From contig OX155980.1 in NCBI GenBank assembly GCA_944548615.1, positions 3,095,884-3,159,883 of the forward strand: a stretch of DNA of 64,000 nucleotides, in the 5' to 3' direction. Of the stretch, positions 23,440 through 38,200 are shown one piece after another. Source of the DNA: Micropterix aruncella. Taxonomy: Eukaryota > Arthropoda > Insecta > Lepidoptera > Micropterigidae. Numbering within the stretch: position 1 is the stretch's first letter; the number at the start of each line of letters is the position of its first letter. Under the pieces are notes generated by a model. The model did not search any database and had not been told where the DNA came from. It saw only the letters and a program-made list of their open reading frames with translations. Made by a program: the position numbers and the translations under genes.

Positions 23440-25467
23440 AATGCGCATCTGCGTTACGATAGATTTCACTCGTAAAAATATTTCCCTTTAAGATTTTCTA
23501 CGATTTTAAGTTAACTTGTCAGCTCAGCAAAGCCTCGCTCGGCTTCAAACTGCTTTAGGCGATGAACCCCAAAGCAAGACGACAATTCAGAGCTCGTTTG
23601 CAGAACTCCCACGCGGTCGTGTTATCTCAGCGACGAATTTCGTGAAGTCCACCGCAGTCAACAACAAAAATATCAATTATGTGCGCCGTATGACCGAAAC
23701 TGGCATGTGACCTACCATATGATTCGGGCAACACCCATCCGATGGCCTCCACGCATGGGGTGCGAGCCTGGGTAGGACACTGGGTCAACCAGTCTCCCCT
23801 GGGAACAATCCTCTGGCGCTCCTGGACGGTCTGCGCACCGAGCGGCGCAAGCCAATCGATTGTGCTCTCCGACTAACAATCGGGGGAGTCTGGGAACTGT
23901 ATTGTTTCCTATAGAGCGGGGGTAGTTGTCTACCTTACGGCAACTGCTCTTGAAATGACCATTGGCCATCCGATCCCGGTTCAGAGTCGGGCAAAGGACG
24001 CCTTGGTCCGCGACAGATTCGGTGCACTCCGTTTTACCGCTTCGTAAGGGAGAGGACCGCGCAAGCGACCTCGAACTCGGAACCAATCGAGAGACCGGAG
24101 AAATCTGGTCACAATTGGAAGTGAGGGCGCGAGTATCTCGAGCCCGCCGGGTTTATTCCTGGCTCACTCGCGGTAAGGCGTTGGACTCTCACGGGTTGTG
24201 ACGTAGCTGGACGTAGAATGTACTGTCCAAAGTCTTCTACGTTCACTGCAGGGCGACAGAACGACTAATCGTTAAAACGTCCTGTGGTGACGGGCTCGCC
24301 CGTTGTAGTTGACACCGCAAGATATGATTCGGGCATCCTTAGGCATGAGCCAGGTACTTTGGCTGTAAGAAGGCTGTGCTCGCGGTGGATCCCACAGAAT
24401 TTAACTGAGGCTCATAATCGGGACGCGCCACTTAGTTTAATGCACTGCTTACCAGATACAACTAAGAACGTCAAATTTTGCGTGAAACGTAGTAACAGGT
24501 TACGAAATATGGATTTACATCTACCAACGCAAAACAAAGCAGCAATCGACCATTTGGATTTTCCAAATAAGCCGAACGGAACCAAAGTGGCGCGCGTGCA
24601 AAGTGCTGCGAAGCTCATTATCGCTCCATTTTAGGGGAATACTGGAAACGTGGCTGCTGTAGCTATGGATAATCATCGTACCCTGAACGCTGATTGGTAC
24701 ACGACTATTTGCACGTCGTAATTAATTTGCGAACGCTGAAAAGCAATCCTAAACGCTTCATCATCTTGCACCATTACAATGCCGGTTCCTACGCGGCCTT
24801 TGGGAAAACTGAACACGTGGCTACTGATACTTTGGAGAATCATCGTACGCCGAATGCCGGTATACGACCGTTTTCTTGTCGTACGTTATTGACGAACTCC
24901 GTAAAAAAATCGTAAACGCTGCATCATGTTCCACCATAACAATGCTAGCTCCGCCAGACAGACATAGAACTCGTGAGCCATCGTCTACAAGGTGCATCGT
25001 CTACGATCGACCGGTCGATCGCGAGTGGTTTTTGAGTCGATCTCGAGAAAAAAATACAGTACCAAATTTCTAATTCTATTATACTAATTCTACGTGGATT
25101 CATAGCCATTAAATTTCGCAACGTCCCTATATACTTATACCTGCGCCACGATACACTCTACCTACCTAGACGACAATCCTGCATCACACATACTAGTAGC
25201 CTCTCGTCGATCGATCGGAGCCTAACAATATTGTAGTAGATCGCCAGCAGTTCAAGTTTGAGCAACCCACAGTCCCGAGTTCGGCACCTTAGGACTTTCT
25301 GGTTCCCAAAGTTTAAGAGCCACTATGGAGAAGGAGAATTTACGTTATAAAAATTGGTTTACACGTATGAAAGTGTATTGACGCTATCGGAGAATGTTTA
25401 AAAAAAATGCTTTTGTCAAATCTTTGTATTTTTTCATATTCATTCCGGAAACTTTCAGTATGGCCCT
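23440..25467 (+). pseudogene. Dead mariner transposase gene interrupted by an AB element
   Basis: Order of recognisable pieces: N-terminal helix-turn-helix region (LSAQQSLARLQTALGDEPQS, 23517-23576), AVNNKNINYVRRM (~23650), then after the AB insertion VRRLCSRWIPQNLTEA (~24365-24410), KQQSTIWIF-type sequence (~24535), an imperfectly duplicated DDE-region block (24632-24783 and 24795-24943) and a FWFPKFKSHYGEGEF-type C-terminal block near 25300. The right end carries CCGGAAACTTTCAGTATGG, a terminal repeat shared with the mariners at 30265 and 61960. Many stops and frameshifts. Confidence 0.8.
23731..24321 (+). mobile_element. AB element, 5'-truncated, with 14-bp TSD
   Basis: The insertion splits a mariner relic between exact 14-bp duplications ATATGATTCGGGCA (23717-23730 and 24322-24335). 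It starts inside module A (ACACCCATCCGATGG) and runs through an intact junction to the end GTTGACACCGCAAG. The 5' truncation, TSD and absent poly(A) identify target-primed insertion and fix the true 3' end of the element. Confidence 0.92.
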
Positions 25468-25718
25468 CGTAGACATCGATAGAATGATAGACATCGATCA
25501 TCGACATCGATATCCGGATATGCAGTATAATACAATTGAGCCAATCCCCTCGATCGATTTGCTCAACCATGACGTTTGCGTTCTTCATGCAATAAGATCC
25601 TCGTACAATATCGAAGGGATATACAATATCGTTATATTCCTTAATACTAAGTATAATAATTAAGTGGTGAAAATCAGTAAAAAAAATAAAAATGCCTTTG
25701 CCGGGATCATAGTTAATA

Positions 25719-26157
25719 TTTATTTATTTATTTATTTAGTAGTAACACATCTAGTAAAAAAATAATGTCATATTTGATTAAGATGTTAGCAAGAAATTGA
25801 TGCGACATTATTTTTATGATTGACACAGTCGCGTAACTAGGCCTAGGCCTGTTCTAAGGCAGACTTTTAATGATGATATTAAGTGTGCACTGTCAACTTA
25901 ATCTATAGTTAGTACTTATTTTTAAATCGACAAATATAAAACTACAAATATTTAAGCATATACAAATATGGATAGATACTTATATACATCTATAGATAAA
26001 ATATATATCCATATATGCACACATACACATACATATATTTATACGAAAATAATAATAAAACCAAAATAAATAAAATAAAAACTAAAATAATATACATATA
26101 TAAATCAATTACATATTGATATGACGCTCACATACCTATAATAGTCATTTAAAATTA
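25719..26157 (-). mobile_element. 3' UTR copy of the 16.8-22 kb LINE
   Basis: This is the near-identical reverse complement of about 21560-21992, beginning with the (TTTA)n tail. All coding sequence is missing, so it is a severely 5'-truncated insertion of the same family. Confidence 0.9.
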
Positions 26158-28249
26158 TATTTATTGTACCCCACTTGAAACATTTGTCGGCAAACGTAAC
26201 ATTTTTGGTCAAAGAACGTTTTAAATTTATCGAAACCCAATCAGAAAGTACATTTTTTAAATTAAAATTCAGATATTTCATTATTATTTTTTTTGTTTTA
26301 AATTCCCAAAAATTTTACACTTTCTAAGTTCCACTAGCTTTTGGACTTAAATATTTAAAACATTGATAATTCAGAGTTGTAATTTTAGAAATTGTAATCG
26401 AAATCCATTAAGCCGCGTTGGCCCGTTTTTATTATCGATATTTTCCCTATTCACGTGATAATGAAACGTTAGTCATATGAAACTTTAGACCTTTATCTAA
26501 CTATTCGTATAATATTTATAGATACAACAATATCTTTGTTGTGCAATGTTTTGTTTTGGCGCTTCCGCATTATCCTCACTTGCGTCATAATTTTCTAAAT
26601 TGAATTTATTAGAAAATTAATCAATTTTATACTAAATTTGATTATTATTGTCATGAAGTATTACTGATTATTTTAAAATCAATGATTTTCTCAATTCGTT
26701 TTAATGACTTGTACGTGGGGTTTTCGGCATGAAAACAATGATGTTTTTGCAGTTTTAAAAGATACAAGGGTGTGGAAATGTCACCTGAATTAATGTCTCT
26801 ATCGTCTTTATTGTAGAAAATCAAAACCAGGAATCAGAAATAGCCCATACATTGTCAATGACATTTAAGTTGGTTAGTTTCCTCGTAGCTTGAAAGCTAC
26901 GTGACCGGTTTACTATTAGTCTAGTTTTTTAAAGATTCAATGACAATTTTGATCGTCTTTGTACCTGAAATCGAGGACTATTGCGGTTATTTGACATTAT
27001 AAATAAGATAAAAACAAATTTATCGCATAACACAAGATACAGTGAGTATTTCAGTATTTAATTTATTCATTCAGAATATACAATAAAAGCATGAATAATC
27101 AATTAAAGCTAGTAATTGCATATTAGAATTCGTTAGTTGCTAATAATATATTGATATAGATATAAAACTATCTAGACGAGTGTTGTGTGCACGGAGGATT
27201 TTCAAATTTTGCTCGTGCTGAACCCGCCGCCCCAGCAACGTATAATCTGAGAAAAACGGATGACGATTGACAGCACTTCAGTGAACCCTGGACAACGACG
27301 GTGCAACATCGCCGAAACAACGGGTGCTACAAAATTCACGCGTCTTCATCTTATTCTTTGTGCCTATTTCTCACTTTGATATGTCACTGCATGAGTCAGG
27401 TACCTATACAAATAAAATTCGAACCAAAAATTTAATCGGAGTTTGTGATATTCATTGGTTTGTCTAAAAATTTCATCCTGGAATATACGAGTATTATTGC
27501 TTTGAAATACTAATAAAAACAGAATCATTAAGTCTGGTCAGCTTAATTGCGCCATTCTACTAACAGTGACACATTGACAAGTGAACCAAAATCTATGAAA
27601 ATGGATGTACTCGTAGCTTGACGAAAAATTAAATAACACTGTCGTTCGACTATAACACAACACAAAGCCAGATACTATGGACCTCAATGTCAACTACACA
27701 AAATTTACTTTTTACGCGCCAAAGTACTTAGTATAATATAGGAGCTAATGATAAGTCCGTTCCAAGGCTGATTATGTTAAAAAAAGAAACAAAAGGATTT
27801 GCGCGCATTATCGTTAACAAACTACGAGTGCATGTCTAGTCATTTATTTAATTATTATTAAACAAAATTTCAATTACTTTATTGATTAAAATTTTAAAGT
27901 AAACGAACTAAACTGTCGCTATCTGCCATTATAAAATATTTGTATAACCAATAGCCTTAAAATCAATTAATAATTTAGTAGAAGGTTCTCCCTTGATTCG
28001 CTAATCATAATTAAAAACAAGATGTTATTATAAATATGTATAATTAAATAGGTATCGAATTTTGCAAATTCCACTAAAACTTACTTCCACATTTTGTTAG
28101 GGTTATCGTTCTCCCTTAGTTCTTTTTTAACCCGTCGGAGGCACATTGCGTCGTTTGACAGATCCGCACGTAACCGTTTCCGTCGCCACCGATATATATT
28201 ATATAAATATATAATATAAATGACTATATAATATACTTTTTCTCAAAGT
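26158..28249. other. AT-rich, no gene recognised
   Basis: No coding signal. 27286-27338 contains the motif CCCTGGACAACG...GCAACATCGCCGAAAC, also found at 33884-33935 and, inverted, at 45081-45130. 28147-28180 shares GTCGTTTGACAGATCCG with 62703-62740. Confidence 0.45.
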
Positions 28250-28860
28250 ACCATAAGAACGAGGTATCCAAAGACCGTAATATAATAGTACCGAGAAGAT
28301 ATACTGCTTTTGGTCAGCGCTCCTATACATTCATAGCCCCAAGGTTTTTCAATGCTCTTCCTGGTGATATAAAATCGACGCAAAATAAGACCCACTTTAA
28401 AAGGCTACTTACAAATTGGCTTATAAAAGAGGGAAGACAAAAAATCACAAAAATATTGGACATTATTCGAACACATTAATATTTAGAATTTTATGTTATA
28501 CCATATTTTATATCATATTGAATTTACTTTTTATTATAGTATTTAATATTATTATTTTTAATATATGTGTATGTGTATGTATGTATGTATATATGTATAT
28601 ATATATTCTTTATCTTAGTTACATGTTTATTTTCTACTCCTAATTTTAAGTATTTAATAGTTTTTAAGGTAGTTGTTGCATTTAAAAAAATAAATAAAAA
28701 AAATATGTGTATATATATTCTTTATCATAGTTACATGTTTATTTTCTACTCCTAATTTTAAGTATTTAATAGTTTTTAAGGTAGTTGTTGCATGTTTATT
28801 CTTTTGTGATCAAATAATTATTTTATTACGATAATTTTATTTTTTATTTTTATTTTTTTG
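28250..28860 (+). mobile_element. LINE 3' end with RT C-terminus
   Basis: The RT tail (RRYTAFGQRSYTFIAPRFFN, 28295-28354, ending near 28478) is closely related to the C-terminus of the 16.8-22 kb LINE (RSYTTFGQRHFTFIGPRMYN). The 3' UTR contains a ~110-bp tandem duplication: the block starting ATATATTCTTTATC occurs near 28600-28680 and again near 28711-28792. Confidence 0.75.
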
Positions 28861-29279
28861 CTACAAAAATATTTTGTTTTTATAATAATCACAGTATTGA
28901 ACAAGCACGCACAAAATTAAACGTTCACCTTAGAACAGGTCGTTGTCACTGGACTTTGCAATGTATTCATTTTCTGCTATTAATTCTGTTTAAAATATTT
29001 CTGTGCATAGTTCGTAAGATAAAATTGTTTTAAATTATTCTTGAATTACTTAAATAAATAACAAGAATAATTACTAAGTAACAAGAGGGAATTAACGAAA
29101 AAACGATATTGCTAGTATTTATCACAAAATCGACCAAAACGTTACAGCGCAGTTTTTTGCGCGTGAAAGGCGGCTTCCGAGCGGTTAAACCAATTCGGAG
29201 ATATCTGTTCGGCGGGGTAAAATTGCGACTAAGGGGCGTCACACTGAAATAAGGAATGTATAAGATCACTTGAGGAATG

Positions 29280-30290
29280 AATAAGAAAAAAATACAACAA
29301 ATAGCCAAAATAATTTTTTGTTTCTCAAAATATTCTCCGTGAGCGTTAAAATGCACGTTTTCATACGCATATAACAAATTACACGTTTCATATGTATAAA
29401 CTCGGGATCGTGTTTGTCATATTCTTCGACAGCATCTTCTGGGGATTGAAATCGTTGACCGCGTAAATGGTTCTTAATTTTTGGGAATAAGAAGAAGTCA
29501 CAAGGTGCTAAGTCGGGACTGTATGGAGGAAACCTTATGAGCTCTACGTGGGTTCGGCTGGAAATCAGTTCATCTGGAAAGACCCAAATGGTCGATTGAT
29601 GCTTTGCATCGTAGCTATGTATCCACGTATGTATCTATGTATCTTTGGTCGTGGTTATGTATCCACGTTTCGTCAAAGTGCCGAAATTCAGGCCGAATTC
29701 GACGCCGCTTCGTTGAGTCTGGTAAGCATCGCATTGCACATGCGTCCCGTGATTTGAGCCCCAGTCGAATTATGCGGGATGCACCGCGAGCACAGCTTTC
29801 TCACAGCCAAACGTTTGTGTGTATTGATTGTACCTGACCCACGCCTATACCTGAGGATGCCCCAAAATCACTATGGCTGTCTGTTTTGATGATATGGCGC
29901 ACAGCACAGATGTTTTTGTTGTTAACATCGGTGAACGGGCGATCTTCACGAACTTCGTCACTGAGATTGTCACGATAGCCTTTGAATTCTGCAAAGCAGT
30001 TATAAATTTTCGACTTGCTTCTTCTTCAACGCCAAAAGCAGTTTGAAGTCGAGTTGGGCTGTCGAATTACGCTTAAAATCGTAGAAAATCATCCGGAGAA
30101 AATTTTCGCGAGGGAAATCCATCGTCATGCAGACACGCTTTTTAAAAATGGCGCCACAATGAAACAAAAAACAAATGGCAGCCGTATGAAATTTCATTTT
30201 GTAGAATAGTCAAGAAGTTTCATTTTCAACTGTTGTATTTTTTTAAATGTTTATGTAAATGGCCAGATCAGGAAACTTTTAGTATGACCT
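29280..30290 (-). pseudogene. Dead mariner transposase gene
   Basis: From the right (5') end: terminal repeat CAGGAAACTTTTAGTATGAC (30269-30288), N-terminal block FPRENFLRMIFYDFKRN (~30120), EDRPFTDVNNKNICAVRHII (~29930), ESCARGASRI (~29780), SPDLAPCDFFLFPKIKNHLR (~29470-29520) and the mariner C-terminal signature HGEYFEKQ at about 29330. Frameshifts and rearranged middle. The left terminal repeat was not found. Confidence 0.8.
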
Positions 30291-31187
30291 ATAATAATTA
30301 CATTCTGTCAAATTAGAGAGCCTAGTTCAATGTCTAAATAGTTATATTGGCCAGTAAAAATTCGTATGCATTGTTAAAATCGCCTTAAACATTCCTAATT
30401 AAATTAGTTAAAACATTTTCCTGGTTATGTTTTGGCACCAGTCAGCGAATACCGTATTACATACATGTATACCAATGAATTAAACATAATTCTAGGTTGA
30501 TAGTAGCGTTATCGCTTGTTTATACCTAAAATATGTACATAAACAAAAGCGCAAGGCAGTGGAAGAAATACGCTTCCAATGCAAATTTTATTGCGAAAGT
30601 GAAAATTTCTGGCAGGTGTTCTACGAGTAATAGTACGATTTGAAATGCAAGTGGTTAGATTTTAGATATTGCGGATACTCCCGTATGAACTGGAATTAGC
30701 TTTAACTCCTTGAGTAACAAACAGGCTTTCTGCAAACCTTTATGCAATAGGAGGGTATGATTGTACCTACATATAAATCCTCGAGTTAAAACAGAAAAGT
30801 TCCTAGACCGTCCTTGTTTCCACATCTTCAATTATTATTTATGTCGTTGCCAAACACGCTTTAAGAAATACATATATCGTAAATATTCTGCTTATTCGAT
30901 GATGATCTTTTTTTAATGAATTCATAAGTATGTTTCTACATGTTCGAATAATATATCTTCTTCTTGCATGTAAAAGTAATTTTTGACTTTTTTCCGATTT
31001 TACTTCAAACAATTCCAGGGTTAAAACAACAAGTTGTTTTTTTTGTGTAATCAGTTATCGTGCATTGAAAGCGGGTTTCTATAAATCAAGACATAATATA
31101 CAAATTTTAATTACTTAAATACAAATTTTAATTAATACAACATTTAAATTAGCAATTCAAGTAGTTTTAGACATAATCTATATATGT
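30291..31187. other. AT-rich, nothing recognised
   Basis: No ORF of note, no transposon motif and no RNA gene recognised. Confidence 0.5.
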
Positions 31188-31555
31188 AGGCATTAAATAG
31201 CAGCCTGTAGCTATCCAATGTGCGAGACCTGCCAAGCTCCCGAATGAGGATTTCCACAAAACTCAATCTCAATCCATCTAGCATTACATACATACTAGCC
31301 ACTAGCTGTACAAGGCGAGGCCTGCGGAACTCCCAATTGAGGATTGCCACAAAACTCGATCTCAATCATCCATCTAGCATTAAATAGTAGTCAGTAGCTG
31401 TCCAAGGCGAGGCCTGCGGAACTCCCGATTGAGGATTGCCACAAAACTCGATCTCAATCCATCTAGCATTAAATAGTAGCCAGTGGCTGCCCAAGGTGCG
31501 AGGCCTGCGGATATTTCGATCGAGGATTGCCACGAAACTCGATCTCAATCCATCT
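31188..31555. repeat. Minisatellite, ~90-bp unit, four copies
   Basis: Four tandem units centred on GAGGATTGCCACAAAACTCG and CATCTAGCATTAAATAGTAG. The first unit is the most diverged, and unit length varies from 86 to 98 bp. The open frames through it are a by-product of the repeat. Confidence 0.85.
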
Positions 31556-31602
31556 TATTGACTGTATATGTTTTCTCTCTTGGCTTGCTTGCTTATTTGA
31601 TT

Positions 31603-32272
31603 AGGGAGCTAATGGGCCCTTGCTGTGTTGGCCACGAAGACCCATTCTGTTCAGGGTTGGTCACACTCACGGGTCAACACCTATCCGACGGCATCCACGC
31701 ATGAAGTGCGAGCCTGGGTAGGACTCTGGCCTTATGGTTAGTTTCCCCTGGGAATCAACCTTCTGGCGCTCCTGGACGGTCTGCGCACCGTGCGGTATAA
31801 TCCAATCGATTGTGCACTCTGACTAACAGTCGGGGGAGTCTGGAAGCAGTACTGTTTCCTATAGAGCGGGGGTGGTTGCGGACCTTACGGCGACTGCTCT
31901 TGAAACGACCATCGGCTACCCGATCCTGGGTGAACAGCCGGGTAAAGGACGCTGTGGTCCGCGATAGATTCGGTATACACCGTTTCACCGCTTCGTAAGG
32001 GAGAGGACCGCGCAAGCGACCTCGAACTCGTAACCAATCGAGAGACTGGAGTAATCTGGTCGCAATTGGAAGTAAGAGCGTGAGTGTAAGCCCGCTGGGT
32101 AACACTCCTGGCTATCTCGCGGTTAAGGCGTTGGCCTCTTACGGGTTTGTGGCGGAGCTAGACGGTGGACTGTTTTGTCCAAGTCTTCTGCGCTCACTCC
32201 AGGGAGATAGAACGACTAATCGTTAAAATTTCCAGAGGTGACGGGCTTGCCCGTTGTAGTCGACAACTCTAG
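31603..32272 (+). mobile_element. Full-length AB element with 14-bp TSD
   Basis: A 670-bp copy between perfect duplications TTGCTTATTTGATT (31589-31602 and 32273-32286). It begins AGGGAGCTAATGGGCCC and ends GTCGACAACTCTAG. The A/B junction (CTCTGACTAACA, ~31818) is intact. It serves as the reference full-length copy of subfamily 1. Confidence 0.92.
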
Positions 32273-35200
32273 TTGCTTATTTGATTGGCCTCTGTCGGGC
32301 GTGTTGGCATAGTTAGACAGTAGATTTGTATTGTTTTTAAGTCTTCTACGCTCATCCCACGGCTGAAAGGATGCAGGCTGCCACTTCAGAGTTTCGAAAC
32401 TTGAAAGCTATCAACAATTATGTTGATATACAATTTAGAAAACGAACGAAACAATATTTATTATCTAAATGTTTGTACAATTTGAGTGAGTTTTAACTTA
32501 GGGATTTATTTTATTTTATTTAATTGTTTATGTCATGTACCTATGTGTTTTTACGAGTATATACCCTGAACAGGTTTTATGGAAATAAATATGATTTCAT
32601 TTGATTTGAAAGAACGATCACATATCGATATACCAGCCTGGGGTGACGGATTCGGTTGGTGTAGTCGACACCGCCTCACTGCTTATTTGATTTTCAATCT
32701 AGATTATAAGATTGTATATAATGTAATTATTTTATTTTATTGAGTAACTAGATGACCCGGTAAACTTTGTACCACCTAAAATTGATTTGATTTTAACTCT
32801 TCATAAGCGTTTAGTTATCCTAATCAACCTTCCAAATCCAATTCATTGAAATCTATATGGCCGAATCATGTACGGTTTGAGTTTTTCGACTTTTTCGGGT
32901 TTTTTGACTTTTTTGACTTGTCCGACTTTTTGCATTTTTCGACTTTTCGGACTTTTTTGACTTTTTTGACATTTTCGATTTTTTTTTACTTTTTTTACTT
33001 TTTCACTTTTTTGACGTTTTGGACTTTTTGGACTTTTTTGACTTTTTCGAGTTTTTAGACTTTTTGACTTTTTGAAATTTTGCACAATAGCACGGAATGA
33101 ATAACAGTTATGAATAAGGCAGCTGTCAAACAATACGATCGCTGCGAACGCCATCTATTGAAAGTGGTTTATTTCCCAAAATCACCAATTTCGATTTAAT
33201 CGATTTTTAGTTGTTTTTTTTTCCTAAATATTTTTTTTTGTAAACCACCCCCTGAATCAAGGCAAACAAAACAAAAAAATAATAATTTAAATCGGTCGAG
33301 TCATTTTCGAGATCTTGCGAGACTAACGCACGGCGATTCATTTTTATATTTAAGAAGAAGATGTACAAAGTAGAGAGCTGGACATGAGGATTCATGTTAG
33401 TTACAAACAAGCATTAATGGTAGGTAAGTGAAATATTATCCATATATTTACGCGAGAGTAACCAAGGTGAGGCGAAATCCCACAACCAACGGGCGACACA
33501 TGCAGGAGCGCCAAAGCAACACAACGCATAATTAAGGGGTATGACGACAAATGTTTCAACCATCAATGCTATACGAATAGGTATGCTATAATAACGGTTT
33601 AAAGTTGCATGCGATGAAAGTTTTATTTAATATTTATCTAAATTTTATGATTACGCAAATAAATATTGATAAAATGAGCCAAAATGGATGTATGATTTTT
33701 GGAATACGATTTTTAATAACATTCCCCCGTATCAATTTTAAGTCAGCATGTTGATGAAACACCTAAAAGAGTTAAAAATCTTTCATATTTCATTAGATTT
33801 CCAGTGAGGCACAGACGCAAGAAATCACAAAATCACCGCCGTTGTCCAGGGTATACTGAGTCGGTTAAACTGCAGACCAGTCTACCCTGGACAACGGTGG
33901 TTGCAACATCGCCGAAACGTCGGGTGTTACTAACTTCACACGGTAAATACGTTATATCCTATTTATAATGTGATACAACCACGATAGTCTTTCTTTTATA
34001 TGAAAAAATACATGAAAATAATGAAAAAAATGTACACACACTCTGAAAACCCTTTCAGAGTGTACATATGTATCATTTAAGACTGATTTGAGACGTTCTT
34101 GAATTAATGTAATAAATAATTAATAATTAATTAATTTAAGACGTTCGTCGACTTGTTGACTTTGAGATTCAATAGGTTACATTTGGCGATAAATGTTTAA
34201 AACAGGTGAGAATGGATTTTTGACGGTTTTATTTATAACCTTCTACCCTGTTTTTTCTTTGCCTTGATATCATCTCCTTATTTTATTTTATTCAGGAAAC
34301 AGACAGTACAAAAGACATATTTACTTAATCAAAATATAACAAACATAAACCATTTATATGTTTCCACCAATTAAACGGTCATATAGTGCGTTATTCTATA
34401 TAAAAGAAAAGTTCAAAATATACAAGCATTTTTTAAAGTGAAAAATGAAATTATTAGGGTTTTTTAAATAAACAGAAAATATTCTTAAAAGTATTTGCTA
34501 AGTTACTAAACAGTTCAACGTATTAAAAGAGTAAATATAAAGTAAATAGAGCAGAAAAAACATTAAATAGATTCATAAACATGTATATTAATATGGTAAT
34601 AAGGAATTAATTATTAAATAGATAGTAATAAAAAAATAAAATATACAATTATGTAGACACATTTTATGAGAACGAAAAATAGAAAAAATAAATAAGTTAT
34701 GTAAATACAAAGATAAGAGGAGAATAACTATTTTTATAATAAACAGATTACTTAATTAAATTGTAATATATTCATAATTAGATTTTTAAATGTATCTGGG
34801 GTTGTGGCAAATATATCAACATCCATAAACACCGAGTTGTATCGATGACAAGCTTTATAAAGAAAAGCATTTTGTGCATAGTTAGAATTGACAATTGGCA
34901 GTTGAAAGGAACGCTGAGAGCGAGCTGGTTGAGGGGGCACGAAAAAATTTATCTGCTCCAAGATTTGACTAGCATTAATACGATTGTTAATTAGCTTATG
35001 CAGATATACTGCGTCGATCATGCTTCAGCGCTTTTCTAACGCTCTAACTTATCCTCTTTCTTTTCTTGTCGATGTTTTGTAAAAATCTTCTTTGCCACCT
35101 TACATACTAAATTGTTAGATAAACGAAATTGATCTTTTAGTTGATACATTCGCTATTTGTATTTGATTATTAAAGAATAAACAGTTTTCATTCATTAATT

Positions 35201-38200
35201 CAATGGGAGTGTGTCTTACCGCGAGGAGCTCCTCCGAGCGGGCAACACCTTGGCCCTGGTGGTTGCAACACAGGGGCAGCTGGGAACGTGTTCCTTGCCC
35301 TTGGCGTCCACCACGCGGTAGATGCTACCCATCCGCGACGGCGGATGCAAATGCTTGTTGTGGTACATAGCGAACGGCCCATAAACGATTATATTATGGC
35401 GATCACCGACATCTCTGAACTGTGTCACTCCGCTTAGATACTGCCCGAGCGGTATTCGACCGCGCGCATAACTCGTAGGGAATTTAAATGAAATGACTGT
35501 GCGGCGACGGCGACGCGACGGGCGACAAGCGACGCAGGCGATCGGACCGTCCGACCCGACTCGTCCGCAAGTAAATCGAGAGTGGTGTGCTGTGCGCGAC
35601 AACAGCAGGCCATACGCCACTAAGTAATTACTCGTACTGGACACATTGCACTCGTTAAAAAGATAATAAAACTCAACGAATATGGGAGAGCGATGCGACC
35701 GGGCGGGCGCGGAACCCTCGGCGCACGGTAGGACATTTTAAAAGATGTTATGGCCGTAATAACATGCATCTTAATCTCGTATAGCGACATAACCTTCCCG
35801 CGGTGATGATGTGATGATGTCGTGATATCCTGGCTGATTGTGAAAGCTTAAAGGTAACGGACAGCCACTCTACGGGCAAGAACTACACCACGATCGCCCG
35901 GTAGCGAATGGATTCATGCAGCTTGGGCAATGAGATTCAATTTGTGCCTCCTCGCGTGGAAGGCTACCCCAGGTACGACTCTCACGTCTCCGGCCTTACG
36001 GCTGGTGAACCGGTTTCTCCTGGTTGGATAGCCTCCCGGCGCGCCTGGACGGTTTGCGCAGCGTTTGGCGACGCCACTCGGTTGTGTACTCTGACTAATT
36101 GCTGAAGGAGTCTGAGGACTATGGAAATATACTGTCTCCTAAGCAGCGGGGTGGTTGATCTGTTGTCATGCCATTCTCGAAACGAACTATATAGGCCACC
36201 CGATCTCGAGTGTTATGACGGGTAAAGGACGCCCAGGTCCACAATAAATTCTTATTCAATTACCGCTGAAATACAACAGGTAGAGGCCGCGTGAGCGATT
36301 TCGGGCATGTAACCAGTGGGGAGAAAGGAGGTATTCTGATGGTTTATTCCAGATGGACATATTCTTCCAAACTGGTAGACAGGAGGCGTGGTTTCCCGCT
36401 GGGTACCTTTCCCGGTGCCTCGCCTTAAGGCGTTGGCCTATGTCGGGCATATTGGCATAGCTAAATAGTAGATTTGTATTGTCTCCATGTCTTTTACGCT
36501 TACCCCACGTCTGAAAGATGCAGGCCGCCACTTCAGAGTTCCAACGCATAACGATATATAAAAGCGTAAATTATTATAACAAGCTGCCACAAAACTTGAA
36601 AGATATCACCAATTATCAACAATTTAAAAACGATCACATATCATTATACCAGCCTGGGTTGACGGGTTCGCCCGTTGTATTCGACACCGCCTCACTCACC
36701 ACGATCGCCCCAACTCGTTAAAATCATTCTTGAGCCGCACACAACCGCTACAAGGCAGTCGATCTTCGAACCGTACTACACAACGGAAGGCTTTACTTGG
36801 CCAGGACGTAGACGCAGAGGTAGCACCGATGCATTTATCTCCCATATCCCCTGTAGCACCTGGCGTAGTCTCATCAGACTGAGGGTGGGTGTGACAACAT
36901 GCCGAAGCAATTTCGTCCACTTGGGCTACACAGAGAATTCAATTGCTATGCATAAGAGCTGCATTTTGATTTGAGTATATTTGTCGATCTCGAAGAGAAT
37001 GCTCTTTGAAGTGCGAAAAAGCTGCGCTCATGGACAGGATAGCAGGTAGATAATATCTGCGGGTCTACTTGTCTCTCACTCCGTTCGGGTTCATCCGACA
37101 GTGAGACTGAACTGACTGACCACCTACCTAAATGCCAGGTAGTTCGTAGACAAACGCCAACCGATGCTGCCAATCCTTATTTTTGATTTTATGCTGTAAA
37201 ACGCTTCAAATGTTTTAATCGCCTAGTGCATAGCTTACGAGGCAAGGGTCGTCGCTTATAAATAAAAGAAAGTTAGGTTCTAACCTGTGATAATTTATTA
37301 CCCATTGGAATTTGTCGGCATTGGGCTCAACTTGGGTTGTCGACTACAATGGGCGAGCCCGTCACCACAGGGAGTTTTAACGATTAGTCGTTCTATCTCC
37401 CTGGAGTGAGCGTAGAAGACTTTGGACAAAAACAATCCGCCGTCTAGCTACACCACAACCCGTAAGAGACCAACGGCTTACCGCGAGATAGCCAGTAATG
37501 ATTACCTGGCGGGCCCGACACTCGCGCCCTTACTTCCAATTGTGACCAGATTTCTCCGGTCTCTCGATTGGTTCCGAGTTCGAGGTCGCTTGCGCGGTCC
37601 TCTCCCTTACGAAGCGGGGAAACGGTGAATACCGAATCTATCGCGGACCATGGCGTCCTTTGCCCGGCTGTTCACTCAGGATCGGATGGCCGATGGTCAT
37701 TTCAAGAGCAGTCGCCGTAAGGTACGCAACCACCCCCGCTCTATAGGAAACAGTACAGCTTCCAGACTCCCCCGACTGTTAGTCAGAGGGAGCTAATGGG
37801 CCCATGATGAGGTGGCCACGATGACCCATGTGTTCAGGGTCGGTCACACTCACGGGTCAACACCCATCCGATGGCCTCCACGCATGGGGTGCGAGCCTGG
37901 GTAGGACACTGGGTCAACCAGTCTCCCCTGGGAATCAAACCTCTGGCGCTCCTGGACGGTCTGCGCACCGAGGGGCGCAAGCCAATCGACTGTGCTCTCC
38001 GACTAACAATCGGGGGAGTCTGGGAACTGTATTGTTTCTTATAGAGCGGGGGTGGTTGTCTACCTTACGGCGACTGCTCTTGAAATGACCATTGGCCATG
38101 CGATCCCGGTTCAGAGTCGGGCAAAGGACGCCTTAGTCCGCGATAGATTCGGTGCACACCGTTTCACCGCTTCGTAAGGGAGAGGACCGCGCAAGCGACC